Part shown: in pieces, positions 36,507 through 46,179 of the stretch
Layout of the letters: each line of letters starts with the position of its first letter
How positions within the stretch are numbered: position 1 is the first letter of the stretch
Assembly (NCBI RefSeq): GCF_900129465.1
Contig: NZ_FSRA01000001.1
Coordinates: 806,001 to 870,000 of the forward strand
Length of the DNA: 64,000 bases
Direction: 5' to 3'
DNA from: Chitinophaga niabensis
GTDB lineage: Bacteria; Bacteroidota; Bacteroidia; Chitinophagales; Chitinophagaceae
Program-made: the position numbers and the translations under genes
The notes under the pieces: model-generated
Databases searched by the model: none
Told to the model about the DNA's origin: nothing
The model's input: only the letters and a program-made list of their open reading frames with translations

Positions 36507-39290
36507 TTAAAGTTCAATTCTAAAGCCGGCAGAGAACGTGCGCAGGGCCGGATAGCCGATACCCAGTGTTTCCGGATCAAGATCGCCTGCTATATCATCC
36601 ACGGAAAACAGGTTATTACCATTAATGAAGATCCTGGCGCTGGTTAGCTTTATCCTGGAAAGCGTTTGTTTCGGCAGGGAATAACCCAGCTCCAGGCTGC
36701 GTAGCTTGAGATAGCTGCCATCACGCTGCCAGAAAGAAGAAAAACGGTAATTGTTCAGGTTATTTGCGGAGGACAAACGCGGGTAAGTGGCAGATGCCGC
36801 CGTGGCAGGCGTCCACCGGTCCTTTGCCATTTCCGGCGCAGACCTGTTGTTCTGGAAAGCATAGAACTGGTTACCCAGTGTAACGGTACTGCCGCTCACC
36901 CCCTGGAAGAAAACATCCAGGTCAAACCCTCTGAACTTTACACCTGCATGCAGGCCATAAGTAAGGGTAGGGAGGTAGGAGTTACCGATGGCATTGACGT
37001 CGTTCTGGTCTATGATGTTATCACCATTCTGATCTTTGTATTTAATATCACCGGGTTGCACACTAGTGAAAGTTTGCCGCGGGCTGGCATTGATATCTGC
37101 GGCATCTTTGAAAAAGCCGATGGCTTGCAGGCCAAAAGGCTGGCCCGCCGGATGCCCTGTACGATAGAGATAAGTATCCTCCTGCACGGCTTCTGCGTTG
37201 TACACGATCTTATTCTTCGCATAAGCAGCATTTCCTTCTACAAACCACTGCACTTTCGCGTCTGCTGCATTGTGATAAGCAATCACCGCTTCAAGGCCCT
37301 TATTATCTACTTTGCCCACATTCAGGAAAGGGAGGTCTACTCCCACATATTGCGGAACCGTGAAAAAGGGCTGTGCTAAAATGTGACGGCGTCTATTACT
37401 GAATACATCCAGGTTGAAGCTGATGCGCTCTATAAATGTTGCTTCCAGGCCAAGGTTGGTTTTTGTTTCTTTCTCCCAGGTTACATCGGGATTGGCTGGT
37501 GTGCCTTCATAGATGCCGGCAGTACCGTTATTGCCTGTTCCAAAGTAAGGCGATGCGCCGAAGGGGAATAACTGATCGAACATAAAGCGGGGCCCGCCGA
37601 TAAGATCATTTCCTGTGAGACCATAAGATGCGCGCAGTTTCAGGAAGCTGATCACTTTATTCTCTTTCAGGAAATTTTCATTGGAGGCTATCCATCCTGC
37701 AGAGAACGCGGGGAAGTAACCGAACCTTTTCCCCTTAGGGAAATTTTCAGAACCCATATAGGACATATTCACTTCCGCTATATACCGTTCATCGTAAGCA
37801 TACGTAATGCGTGCGCCTCCGTTGATATGTTTGTAAGGCAGATTATTGCCGCTGATGGAATAACTATCCTGGTTATACATCAGCATCGCGGAAATATTGT
37901 GAATGCCAAAGCTGCGGTCGTAGTTGAGGAATCCCTGTAAAGCATAGTTCCGCCATTGGTCTGAACGGCTTTCATCTCCGGCCAGCGATGTTTTTTGCCC
38001 GAAGCGGGTGATCACGGTATCGCCGTTGCTGTTCCGTGAAATAGAAAAACGTTCGTATTGTTTGCTCTTGTTGGAGTAGCTGTTAAAGTAAGTGTTCAAT
38101 GCCAGCGCACCTGAAACACTCAGCCCGGGAGTAATAAAGTCCAGCTGTTGTGTTAACCGCAGCGATCCCTGCAGCGTTCTGCCATTGGAGGTATAGGAAC
38201 CTGTCTGCAATACATTGCCGAGCGGGTTCGCATACAGGGCATTGCCGCCAAAGCTGCCGTCCGGCAAATAAACCGGGAAGGCATTGGAAGGAATAGATGC
38301 TGCGAGCCCAAAGAGGTTAGCGGTGGTATTGCCGGCGGGGTTCGCCTTGTCTTCCACTGTACCGCCCAATCTGATAGCAGCTGTGAGCTTTTGGGTGATA
38401 TTGATATCTACATTCGTGCGGAAGTTGTAACGCTGGAATTTGGAATTACTGCTTTCCTCTTCTTTATCTCCTGCTTTGATCAGCAGGCCCTGGCTGGTGA
38501 GTGCGTTCAGTGCTACAAAGTAACGTACGGTTTCATTACCACCATTGAAGGTAAGATTGTAATTACTCATGGGTGCAGCTTTGCGCAGTATCTGATCGTA
38601 CCAGTTCACATCAGGATGAAAGTAAGGATCGTTGCCGCTCCTGTATGCTTCCAGGTCACTGTTGGTATACATCGGTGCTTTGCCATCGTTCTGCAAAGCT
38701 TCGTTGTATAGGGTGGCATAATCATAAGAGCGCAGGTTCTTAGGAAGTGCAATTGGTTTATTGAAGCCGTATTGTACACCAAAGCCTACTTTTAATGCTC
38801 CTTTTACTCCCTTTTTAGTAGTGACCAGCATCACGCCATTAGCGCCTCTGCTACCATACAACGCAACTGCGGCCGCATCTTTGAGGATAGTGATGGATTC
38901 CACTTCGTCCGGCACCAGTTGTGCAAAGGTGCTTTCAAAACCATCTACTAATACGAGTACCTTGGTATCGGCAGCGCCAAAAGTGCCAACACCCCTGATC
39001 ACCATACCGGGTGTATTTACCCCATTTTCACTGCTGCCAGCCTGTACTGTAAGCCCGGGGAGGCGTCCGTAAAGCGTATTGCCCAGGTTGGTGTTAAAGG
39101 TTTTCTTTAGTTCATTGCCCTGTACGGAAGAAACAGCTCCCGTAACCATCCAGGCTGCCTGCCGGCCATAAGGTACCTCAACGGAATCAGGCCGCACCGT
39201 TTGGGCAGAAGCATGCCAGCCTGCAGAACAGGCGAATGCCAGTGCTACAAACCGCTGCCGGGTAAAGAGAGGATATATACTTGATTTCAT
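36507..39290 (-). CDS. Short SusC-family receptor lacking the N-terminal regulatory-like domain
   Basis: A 927-residue SusC-type receptor, shorter than the usual 1000-1120. After a signal peptide (FVALAFACSAGWHASAQ) and about 20 residues it goes straight into the plug (VTGAVSSVQGNELKKTFNTN, NTLYGRLPGLTVQAG, TILKDAAAVALYGSRGANGV). The carboxypeptidase-D-regulatory-like module is missing, as is any STN domain. The barrel is complete to LRTFSAGFRIEL. It lies 28 nt after the preceding SusD, so two complete SusC/SusD pairs are consecutive in one operon. Confidence 0.94.
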   Translation of the reverse strand: MKSSIYPLFTRQRFVALAFACSAGWHASAQTVRPDSVEVPYGRQAAWMVTGAVSSVQGNELKKTFNTNLGNTLYGRLPGLTVQAGSSENGVNTPGMVIRGVGTFGAADTKVLVLVDGFESTFAQLVPDEVESITILKDAAAVALYGSRGANGVMLVTTKKGVKGALKVGFGVQYGFNKPIALPKNLRSYDYATLYNEALQNDGKAPMYTNSDLEAYRSGNDPYFHPDVNWYDQILRKAAPMSNYNLTFNGGNETVRYFVALNALTSQGLLIKAGDKEEESSNSKFQRYNFRTNVDINITQKLTAAIRLGGTVEDKANPAGNTTANLFGLAASIPSNAFPVYLPDGSFGGNALYANPLGNVLQTGSYTSNGRTLQGSLRLTQQLDFITPGLSVSGALALNTYFNSYSNKSKQYERFSISRNSNGDTVITRFGQKTSLAGDESRSDQWRNYALQGFLNYDRSFGIHNISAMLMYNQDSYSISGNNLPYKHINGGARITYAYDERYIAEVNMSYMGSENFPKGKRFGYFPAFSAGWIASNENFLKENKVISFLKLRASYGLTGNDLIGGPRFMFDQLFPFGASPYFGTGNNGTAGIYEGTPANPDVTWEKETKTNLGLEATFIERISFNLDVFSNRRRHILAQPFFTVPQYVGVDLPFLNVGKVDNKGLEAVIAYHNAADAKVQWFVEGNAAYAKNKIVYNAEAVQEDTYLYRTGHPAGQPFGLQAIGFFKDAADINASPRQTFTSVQPGDIKYKDQNGDNIIDQNDVNAIGNSYLPTLTYGLHAGVKFRGFDLDVFFQGVSGSTVTLGNQFYAFQNNRSAPEMAKDRWTPATAASATYPRLSSANNLNNYRFSSFWQRDGSYLKLRSLELGYSLPKQTLSRIKLTSARIFINGNNLFSVDDIAGDLDPETLGIGYPALRTFSAGFRIEL

Positions 39291-39318
39291 GTAATGCTTT
39301 TTACGATTGAAGGATCAG

Positions 39319-41031
39319 TTACCAACCAGGATTTTGAATGATATGCCCTTTGTTCACTTCAGAAAGGATGAAGGGATGCAGGTACATCTTTCTCGGGAAA
39401 GAACGCTGCTCAAAAATGAACGGCGTAAAATTGATCTCCGTACTGCCTGTTATAGCAGCCAGTTTCAGCCCCCAGAAATCTCCCTTCATCACACCGTTGT
39501 CTTCTGCTATCATCCAGCGGCGTATATCCCAGAAGCGGTGATCTTCAAAGGCCAGTTCAATATCCCGTTCGTTATGTACACGCTGCCTGAAGTCTGCCTG
39601 GGAAAGATTGGCCGGAAGATCAGGCATGCCGGAGCGCCTGCGGATTTCATTCACTGCTGTATAGGCATCTGTATTAGGCCCATCGTTAAATTCGTTGAGC
39701 GCTTCTGCATAATTGAGGTAGGCTTCTGCCAGCCGGAAGATCTGCCAGTTAGGTATCTGCGCGGCGCCGTTATGCAAAGCCTCGGGGATCAGTTTATGCA
39801 TCCAATGGCCAAGCTGGCTGTTGAGACAGTTGAATTTTGGATCTTCCCTGTTCCAGTAGGAATTATGATAAGCAACTGTTTGTTTAAAACGGGGGTCCAG
39901 TTCATCATATTTCTGAAACAGGTTGTTACCGCCTGCGAGTGGCCATGTTTGCGGCGTACCATCGGTCTTTTCATATTTCCTGATAAAGTTGAAGGTAACC
40001 ATTACACCTGCCCATCCTGAATTAGAAAGGGTATTCGGCTTCATGGTTGCCCAGGGGATCTCCCATGCGTTGCGCGGACCGTAGTTTTTGCTGGCAAGGA
40101 TGATCTCTGCATTATCGTTGGTAGACCATTGGTATTTATAGTTCGCCGTTACTCCTTTGTCTGTGATCAGGTGAATACCGCCGGTAGGCGCCCAGTCCAG
40201 AACTGCTTTGGCTGCATCTGCGGCCAGCTTCCAGCGGTTCTTATCGTAGTTGCCGTAACAGATGAGTTTATCTTTATCGCCACCCAGGCTCAGGTAAGGT
40301 TGTGCTGCATTGAACAGCGGGCTGGCAGCATACAGCAATGCTCTTGATTTGAGCATGAGTGCTGCACCCTTCGTAGCACGCCCGCGCATGGTACTGGGAT
40401 AAACAGGCGGTAATTTGGCAGCTGCATCCGTAGCATCGTTCACAATAAAATTGATACATTCTTCAATGGTGTTCCTGCCCAGGTTCAGATCATCTGTGAG
40501 CTGAAATCTTTTATCTACGATGGGAACGCCACCATAACGTTTGATCATCTCAAGGTAATTCAGCGCCCGTATAAATCTTGCTTCCCCGTAAACCTGGTCG
40601 CGGTAAGCAGGCGTAATGTTGGGCACTTCATCTACTCTTTCCATGATAATGTTGCACATGCGAATAGCTGTCCAGCGGAGGAAGAAACGATAATCCTCCA
40701 GGTTTACGATATCGCTGGCGGTAATGTTGGCGGAGTTCCAGCGCTGACCTGTCAGCCAGCCTACAGCGTATTCTGCTTCATCGGTTGCGCCGGCGGAAAT
40801 ATCGTAGGTGGCGGCATTGGTAAGACTTCTGTCTTCCGTAGGAAGGCCATGATGGATCCCGTGACGGTAAAGACTGGCCACATACATTTCCAGTTCTGTC
40901 TGTGAAGAGAACATGGTGTTTTCTGTAACGTCCACGCCGGGTGCTTTGTCCAGGAACTTCTTCTCACAGGAGATAGAAAGCACACTGCACAGGCCCAGTA
41001 TATAGAGTGCATGTAATTTTTTCATGCTCAT
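39319..41031 (-). CDS. SusD/RagB-family lipoprotein (first pair of the tandem locus)
   Basis: A 570-residue SusD-type lipoprotein with a lipobox in VLSISC-EKKFLDK. Landmarks: AIRMCNIIMERVDEVPN, EARFIRALNYLEMIKRYGGVPI, RLAEAYLNYAEALNEFNDGP and NERDIELAFEDHRFWDIRRWMI, ending in KMYLHPFILSEVNKGHIIQNP. The start ATG shares one base with the SusC stop (TGATG), implying translational coupling; MKKLHAL at 41025 is an alternative start. A bulky central region (about 250-400) may shape the ligand site. Confidence 0.95.
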   Translation of the reverse strand: MSMKKLHALYILGLCSVLSISCEKKFLDKAPGVDVTENTMFSSQTELEMYVASLYRHGIHHGLPTEDRSLTNAATYDISAGATDEAEYAVGWLTGQRWNSANITASDIVNLEDYRFFLRWTAIRMCNIIMERVDEVPNITPAYRDQVYGEARFIRALNYLEMIKRYGGVPIVDKRFQLTDDLNLGRNTIEECINFIVNDATDAAAKLPPVYPSTMRGRATKGAALMLKSRALLYAASPLFNAAQPYLSLGGDKDKLICYGNYDKNRWKLAADAAKAVLDWAPTGGIHLITDKGVTANYKYQWSTNDNAEIILASKNYGPRNAWEIPWATMKPNTLSNSGWAGVMVTFNFIRKYEKTDGTPQTWPLAGGNNLFQKYDELDPRFKQTVAYHNSYWNREDPKFNCLNSQLGHWMHKLIPEALHNGAAQIPNWQIFRLAEAYLNYAEALNEFNDGPNTDAYTAVNEIRRRSGMPDLPANLSQADFRQRVHNERDIELAFEDHRFWDIRRWMIAEDNGVMKGDFWGLKLAAITGSTEINFTPFIFEQRSFPRKMYLHPFILSEVNKGHIIQNPGW

Positions 41032-44000
41032 CAGAATTTAAGATTAAGACCGAAGTTGATGGTTTTCACAATAGGGTAGGGTTCTGCACCATTGCTGTTC
41101 CCATCGTACATGTTAACAGGTTGTTCCGGATCAATACCGGGGGGCAGCTTATGCCAGGTGAGCAGGTTATTGCCGTTCACATAGAAACGGGCAGCACTGA
41201 TGCCGATCCTTCTCAGCGTATTGGCAGAAAGGGTATAACCAATCTCCATATTCTTCAACCGCACATAACTGGCATCCCTGATCCAGAAGTTGGATTCTTT
41301 ATAGTTATGCTGCTGCGCATCCGTACCAATAGCCAGGTGAGGGTAATTGATAGGGAGGCCCCGCTCATATCTTTCCTGCGACCAGCTTTCCAGCAGGCCT
41401 TTGTAAGCGCCTATGTCCAGCGGGAACGCAATCTTAGCACGTGAAGGAAGGTCAGTACTTACTTTCGTTGCACCCTGGAAGAGTACGGAAATATCAAATC
41501 CTTTATAGCTCGCGCCGAAGGACATGCCGTATAATTGTTCCGGGAAATTGGAGTAACCGATGGGCACGTAATCGCTCTCTGAAATAATGCCATCCCCATT
41601 TACATCCCTGTAACGGATATCACCAGGTTGTATCTTATTATTGTTCCATTGCGAGGCAGGTCTTTTTGCATCATTCACCTCAGCCCAAGTATTATATAGT
41701 CCTTCCGAGATAAGGCCGAAGTATTGCCCCACACGATGCCCGGTACGTTGCTGGTACGGCATGGGTTGCGGGATCTCGTCCATTTCCAGGATCTTGTTGC
41801 GGGCAAAGGTGAAAGTACCTCTTACCCAGTATTGCACATTGCCGGCATGATCATTAAAGGAGATGTCGCCATCTATACCTTTGTTCTGCATCTTACCAAA
41901 GTTGTAAGGAGGGAAGGTGGCGCCGGTGATCACCGGGATGGTCTGCCGGGAAGCTAGGATATTGCTCCGCATTTCAGAGAAATAATCTGCAGTGATAGCA
42001 AACTTATTCTTCCAGAATTTCACTTCCAGGCCAATGTTCTTCTTGGCCGCTCTTTCCCAGGTAAGCAGTTCATTGCCCAGTGCGCCTTCCACAGGAGTAG
42101 TGTATTGCGAAAAGTTCACACCTGCCTCTCCGAAATAATAACCATTGGAGTAGGTATAGGAAGTAGGACGATAAAGGAAACGCGCATTATTCAGTTTGTC
42201 GTTCCCCACTTCTCCGTAAGAACCCCTGATCTTCAGGAAAGTAACAATGTCATTCTGCGGGAAGAAGGATTCCATAGAAGGTATCCAGCCTGCGGAATAA
42301 GCAGGGAAGAAACCAAAGCGGCGGCCTTCGGCAAAATTTTCTGTTCCGTTATATCCCGCGTTATACTCCAGCAGGTAACGGTCTTTATAAGAGTAAGTGA
42401 TACGCCCCACCAGCCCCTGGTAACCATTGGGCACCAGGAAGGCCAGGTTGGGGTCAAATAATTTTGTCTGGTTGTAGAGCAGGAGGCCGGTTACCGTATG
42501 ATGTCCGAAAACCCGGTTGTAATTCAGGCCTGCTTCTGCATAACTGCGCCTGTTCTTGCCGATAGCTTCCGAGTAACCAAAGGGCTCTTCCAGGCTTTGT
42601 GGCCTGAACAGCAGTTTGCCATCTGCTTCTCTTCTTACAGAATAGGTTACTACGTTTTTGCTGTAGGTATCCCGTTTACTGTTAAAGTTCTGGTAAGATA
42701 TTTTACCATGAATGGAAAGCCCTTTTATGATCACATCCAGGTCATAATCCACTCTTACCGTACCGTTGAGATAGCTGATGTATTCTTTTGAATAACCTGA
42801 TCCGAGCAGGTTCACAACAGGGCTGACAGGCTGGCTGTAACCCTGTGTAATGATCTTGTTATCCAGGATGCCGGGTGATTGCCAGGGTGGTGCATCCCCG
42901 ATAGCCTGTATGATACGGTTCGTATTCCAGTTGGAGCCTCTGCGATGTTCATTCTGCAGGGAAAGGTCCAGTGCTATCTTCAGTTTTTTGGTAACATCAA
43001 AGTTGAAGTTGGAGCGGAAGTTATAGCGCTTGAATTTGATCTGCGCATCCCATCCCGGGTCCAGTTTCGTTTGTTTGAAAAGCGCTTCCTGGTTGAAGAG
43101 ACCGCCTGAAATAAAATACCTTGTTTTCTCTGTTCCGCCGCTGATGGTGAGGTTCTGCTGTGTTTGCAGCGATGTTTTTTTCAGCAGCATATCATAGTAG
43201 TTGGTACTGGGGTACATGATGGGATCTTCCCCTGATTCATATTTTGCAATATCTGCATCACTGAAACGTGGTGTATAAACAGCGCTGGTGATATAGCTGT
43301 CGTATTTCCTGGCGGCATTATAAGAGCGGGTATATTCCCCGCTGTTCATCGGTTCGCGCAAGTCCACAAAGCTATTAAGCGCGGCATTGGTGGTGAGGTT
43401 CAATTGTGGTTTACCTTCCTTACCACGGCGGGTAGTGATCAGCAGCACACCGTTTGCACCGCGCACACCGTAGATGGCGGTAGACGATGCATCTTTCAGG
43501 ATGCTGACACTCTCAATTTCATTCGGATCAATATTGTTGTAGTTGGATACTTCAATACCATCTACCATGATCAACGGTTCCTGCGATCCGGTGAAAGTGC
43601 CCACGCCCCGTATCCGCAGTGTAGAGCCATCCTTACCCGGTTCTCCGCTGGATTGCCTGGCCAGCAGGCCGGACATGCGGCCGGCAAGAGAGTTACTGAT
43701 GTTGGCAACAGGTGATTGTAAAAGGTCTTTGGTAGTAACAGAAGAGATCGCACCTGTTACAGATACTTTCTTTTGTGTACCGTAACCCACCACAATCACT
43801 TCGCCAAGATTTTCAGAAGATTCCGGCATGGTAACATCCAGGATGTTGCCACTGCCTACACTTCTTTCCTGGGCTACATACCCCATAAAGGTGAACACCA
43901 GTATTACATTGCGGTCCGGTACTTTCAGGCTGTACCTGCCTGATTCATTGGTGATAGCGGCAATAGACTGGTTTTTAACACGTACCGTAACACCCGGGAG

Positions 44001-44165
44001 CAATTCCCCCTTTTGGTCCTTGATGGTGCCGGTGATGGTGACTTCCTGCTGAAAAGCGATGCCCGGAAGCAGGCGCGCGCTGTGTCCGCTAACCCCTCCG
44101 CGGGCATTCAGGTAGCCGGCGGAAAGGCATGGGATCATGCATAGGAGTGATAGAAATTTTTTCAT
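41031..44165 (-). CDS. SusC/RagA-family TonB-linked receptor (first pair of the tandem locus)
   Basis: A 1044-residue SusC-type receptor. It has a signal peptide (MKKFLSLLCMIPCLSAGYLN), the carboxypeptidase-D-regulatory-like domain (TITGTIKDQKGELLPGVTV), the plug (ISNSLAGRMSGLLARQSSGE, SILKDASSTAIYGVRGANGV) and a complete barrel ending in TINFGLNLKF. No STN domain is present, so this operon is not controlled by a co-encoded trans-envelope switch. It is 18 nt after a clan GH-A-like hydrolase gene that leads the operon, an unusual order. Confidence 0.96.
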   Translation of the reverse strand: MKKFLSLLCMIPCLSAGYLNARGGVSGHSARLLPGIAFQQEVTITGTIKDQKGELLPGVTVRVKNQSIAAITNESGRYSLKVPDRNVILVFTFMGYVAQERSVGSGNILDVTMPESSENLGEVIVVGYGTQKKVSVTGAISSVTTKDLLQSPVANISNSLAGRMSGLLARQSSGEPGKDGSTLRIRGVGTFTGSQEPLIMVDGIEVSNYNNIDPNEIESVSILKDASSTAIYGVRGANGVLLITTRRGKEGKPQLNLTTNAALNSFVDLREPMNSGEYTRSYNAARKYDSYITSAVYTPRFSDADIAKYESGEDPIMYPSTNYYDMLLKKTSLQTQQNLTISGGTEKTRYFISGGLFNQEALFKQTKLDPGWDAQIKFKRYNFRSNFNFDVTKKLKIALDLSLQNEHRRGSNWNTNRIIQAIGDAPPWQSPGILDNKIITQGYSQPVSPVVNLLGSGYSKEYISYLNGTVRVDYDLDVIIKGLSIHGKISYQNFNSKRDTYSKNVVTYSVRREADGKLLFRPQSLEEPFGYSEAIGKNRRSYAEAGLNYNRVFGHHTVTGLLLYNQTKLFDPNLAFLVPNGYQGLVGRITYSYKDRYLLEYNAGYNGTENFAEGRRFGFFPAYSAGWIPSMESFFPQNDIVTFLKIRGSYGEVGNDKLNNARFLYRPTSYTYSNGYYFGEAGVNFSQYTTPVEGALGNELLTWERAAKKNIGLEVKFWKNKFAITADYFSEMRSNILASRQTIPVITGATFPPYNFGKMQNKGIDGDISFNDHAGNVQYWVRGTFTFARNKILEMDEIPQPMPYQQRTGHRVGQYFGLISEGLYNTWAEVNDAKRPASQWNNNKIQPGDIRYRDVNGDGIISESDYVPIGYSNFPEQLYGMSFGASYKGFDISVLFQGATKVSTDLPSRAKIAFPLDIGAYKGLLESWSQERYERGLPINYPHLAIGTDAQQHNYKESNFWIRDASYVRLKNMEIGYTLSANTLRRIGISAARFYVNGNNLLTWHKLPPGIDPEQPVNMYDGNSNGAEPYPIVKTINFGLNLKF

Positions 44166-44183
44166 AACAGAGGATTTGGAGAT

Positions 44184-45596
44184 CTATTTCTTCATGAGAA
44201 TGTAAGTGGGGCTTTCCCCGATAGTAATGCTGATGCTATTGTTATCCACCTGTTCCCAGGTTGCGTTGGGAGCGTCTCCTGCTGCGGTGGCCATGGTCTT
44301 TGCACTGATGGGTTTGCCAGGCATGCCTGTGAGCGTTACCCGTGCTTCTCTTGGTTGGTATCCTTCTTTTTCGTGTGACTTTACGCCGGTAGGGGACCAG
44401 GCTACCCAGATCCTGTTAGTGGCATTGCTGAATTCATATACATAGAGCTGACCATAATCCTGTTTAACGATGCGGGAAAAGCGGAAGTTGCCCAGTGTTT
44501 CGTACAACTGCTTTACTGCATGGAAAGACATCTTGGGCTCAAACTTGCGGGTAAGGCCTGATGCCGCATGAAAAGATGGTTCATTATCATCGTTGTAGTA
44601 ATAGAGATATGCGCGGTTTACATCCATCGTGGCAAATGCAAGGAAAGAACGAACGAGGTATTGTGCCTGCTGCAGATCAGTATGGCCCTGCCAGTCCAGT
44701 TTCTCCCACCAGTCTTTCCTGTCCTTCATTACATCAGGCGTGCAGGCATCATAACCAAATTCCGTTACCCATATCTCTTTTCCCTTCGCGCTGCTGTTAC
44801 GCCAGTCAATAGTTTCCTGCACTACTTTCAGGTATACGGCGGAAGTATCTTCCGGCCAGGTACGGTTCCAGTTATTAGGATTGTTGCCCGATTTTGGAAT
44901 AGTGGAATAAGTGTGCACATTCAATACATCATACAGGGGCAGCACATCTGCATCCCCGTAAAAGGAATGCACATCCTGTGAGTAATCATCTGCAGGGCGC
45001 GCATGGATGGTGGGTGTCACCACTTTGGCTTTGGGATCGCCATCCCGTATTCCTTTTGCCATCTGAACAAAGAGGTTGCGGAACATGGGCAGATCTACCC
45101 TGCGCCCCGGTTCATTATCTATCTCAAAAGAAGTGGCCAGCTTTTCTGCGCCGGATGGGCCGTAAAATGAAGCCATGGCTTTTGTATAGTTATAACTCCA
45201 TTGTTCCTGCCCTTTCCACTTATCCGTAAAGTGATCATGCCCTCCGCCGAAGCTGGCGAACTGTACGCAAATATCTGTTTCAAAACCGCCCTCTTTCCAT
45301 GGGCCGTATACATCCCTTTTCCAGTTGATGTTATTGATCGTATTGGGAATAGTGATAGGATCTCCCGGTTTCTTTACATCCCAGTCTATATTATGATAGT
45401 TGCGCACAAGCCGGCATACCTGCCCGTAGAGTGCCGGTTTAAAGTGAAAGTGACCGTTAATGCCCATGAAGTCCTTCATCAGTGGTTTGTTGCTGACAGT
45501 ATCTTCCATTCCGCCGTTGTTCCCGTCTTTCGGGGTTTTACAGGAAAAGAAAGAAACTGTAGCTACGGAGAAAAGCCCGAGTACAATTTGTTTCAT
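44184..45596 (-). CDS. Clan GH-A-like glycoside hydrolase lipoprotein, family uncertain
   Basis: A 470-residue predicted surface or periplasmic hydrolase with lipobox Cys19 (VSFFSC-KTPK). A TIM-barrel pattern is visible: FEIDNEPG puts an Asn-Glu pair at N161-E162 (acid/base candidate), and WVTEFGYD puts E279 at a strand end (nucleophile candidate). Together they fit clan GH-A. MGINGHFHFKP at the start and VLNVHTYST in the middle also fit. A small beta-domain follows (about 385-470). I cannot place it in a numbered family; GH39-, GH44- or GH5-like relatives are possible. It is the first gene of its operon. Confidence 0.75.
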   Translation of the reverse strand: MKQIVLGLFSVATVSFFSCKTPKDGNNGGMEDTVSNKPLMKDFMGINGHFHFKPALYGQVCRLVRNYHNIDWDVKKPGDPITIPNTINNINWKRDVYGPWKEGGFETDICVQFASFGGGHDHFTDKWKGQEQWSYNYTKAMASFYGPSGAEKLATSFEIDNEPGRRVDLPMFRNLFVQMAKGIRDGDPKAKVVTPTIHARPADDYSQDVHSFYGDADVLPLYDVLNVHTYSTIPKSGNNPNNWNRTWPEDTSAVYLKVVQETIDWRNSSAKGKEIWVTEFGYDACTPDVMKDRKDWWEKLDWQGHTDLQQAQYLVRSFLAFATMDVNRAYLYYYNDDNEPSFHAASGLTRKFEPKMSFHAVKQLYETLGNFRFSRIVKQDYGQLYVYEFSNATNRIWVAWSPTGVKSHEKEGYQPREARVTLTGMPGKPISAKTMATAAGDAPNATWEQVDNNSISITIGESPTYILMKK

Positions 45597-45855
45597 GTTG
45601 ATCTTTTTGAAATTTAATGTATAGCGCCTTCAGGCCTGCTGTTAACAGCCTGAGCTTTTGTAAATCTAATAAGGTGCATGCCATACGTACAAGCGATTAT
45701 CCGTTATTGGCTTTCATGCTCTTCCCGTTGAATAAATTCTGATTGATGTAACGTGAAATTTTATGCAGTTCTCATCCTGGTCACTTTGCAATAAATGGAG
45801 GAGCACTCACTAGCTGTTCTGGTAACTTCGTGAACAAGGTAGAAATTAATTTTTA

Positions 45856-45876
45856 TAATTGTTCATTTAACAATTA
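45856..45876. repeat. Dyad and first copy of a 16-bp direct repeat
   Basis: TAATTGTT-CATTT-AACAATTA is an 8-5-8 inverted repeat. Its right part, GTTCATTTAACAATTAA (from 45861), recurs as GTCCATTTAACAATTAA at 46121-46136, exactly 260 bp away. The second copy keeps only half the dyad. Candidate regulator sites. Confidence 0.45.
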
Positions 45877-46120
45877 AAAAAAATCCAAGCTTGATAATCT
45901 TATCTACCTTCTTGTTTTTTAATGGCTGTTTGACGAAAAACCTTTAACCGTGGCTCTTTAAGCAGGTGTTTCACTGTATCTTGATAATTAAGTGTATGCA
46001 AATAATAATGTCTCTCACTATTGTATGTTGTTAAATTGTTTTGTAAATTAATTGGCGAAACCGGCAGAAAATAATTTTAGCAGGCATTTAAATTGAATTA
46101 ATTATTTTTAATTAATAAAT

Positions 46121-46136
46121 GTCCATTTAACAATTA
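46121..46136. repeat. Second copy of the 16-bp direct repeat
   Basis: GTCCATTTAACAATTAA region with one mismatch to 45861-45876. It lies 43 bp before the ECF sigma start, where it could control that gene. Confidence 0.45.
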
Positions 46137-46179
46137 ACACTAGTTTTTCACTTATACCACGGCCTCAATCAACCATCTT

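Larger units (their letters stand above)
45597..46179. other. 583-bp divergent control region of two PULs
   Basis: AT-rich space between the operon leaving leftwards (45596) and the ECF sigma gene leaving rightwards (46180). No coding signal. It contains a 12-bp palindrome GCTGTTAACAGC at 45638-45649 inside a CAGGC/GCCTG hairpin in the left leader. A pair of 16-bp direct repeats lies at 45861 and 46121, and a possible promoter (TTGG at 46052, TAATTTTA at 46072) precedes the sigma gene. Confidence 0.5.

Noticed and set aside
45597..46179. tRNA or small protein gene in the large divergent gap
   Set aside because: I found no cloverleaf-like arrangement and no frame with protein-like composition; the region is AT-rich control DNA.
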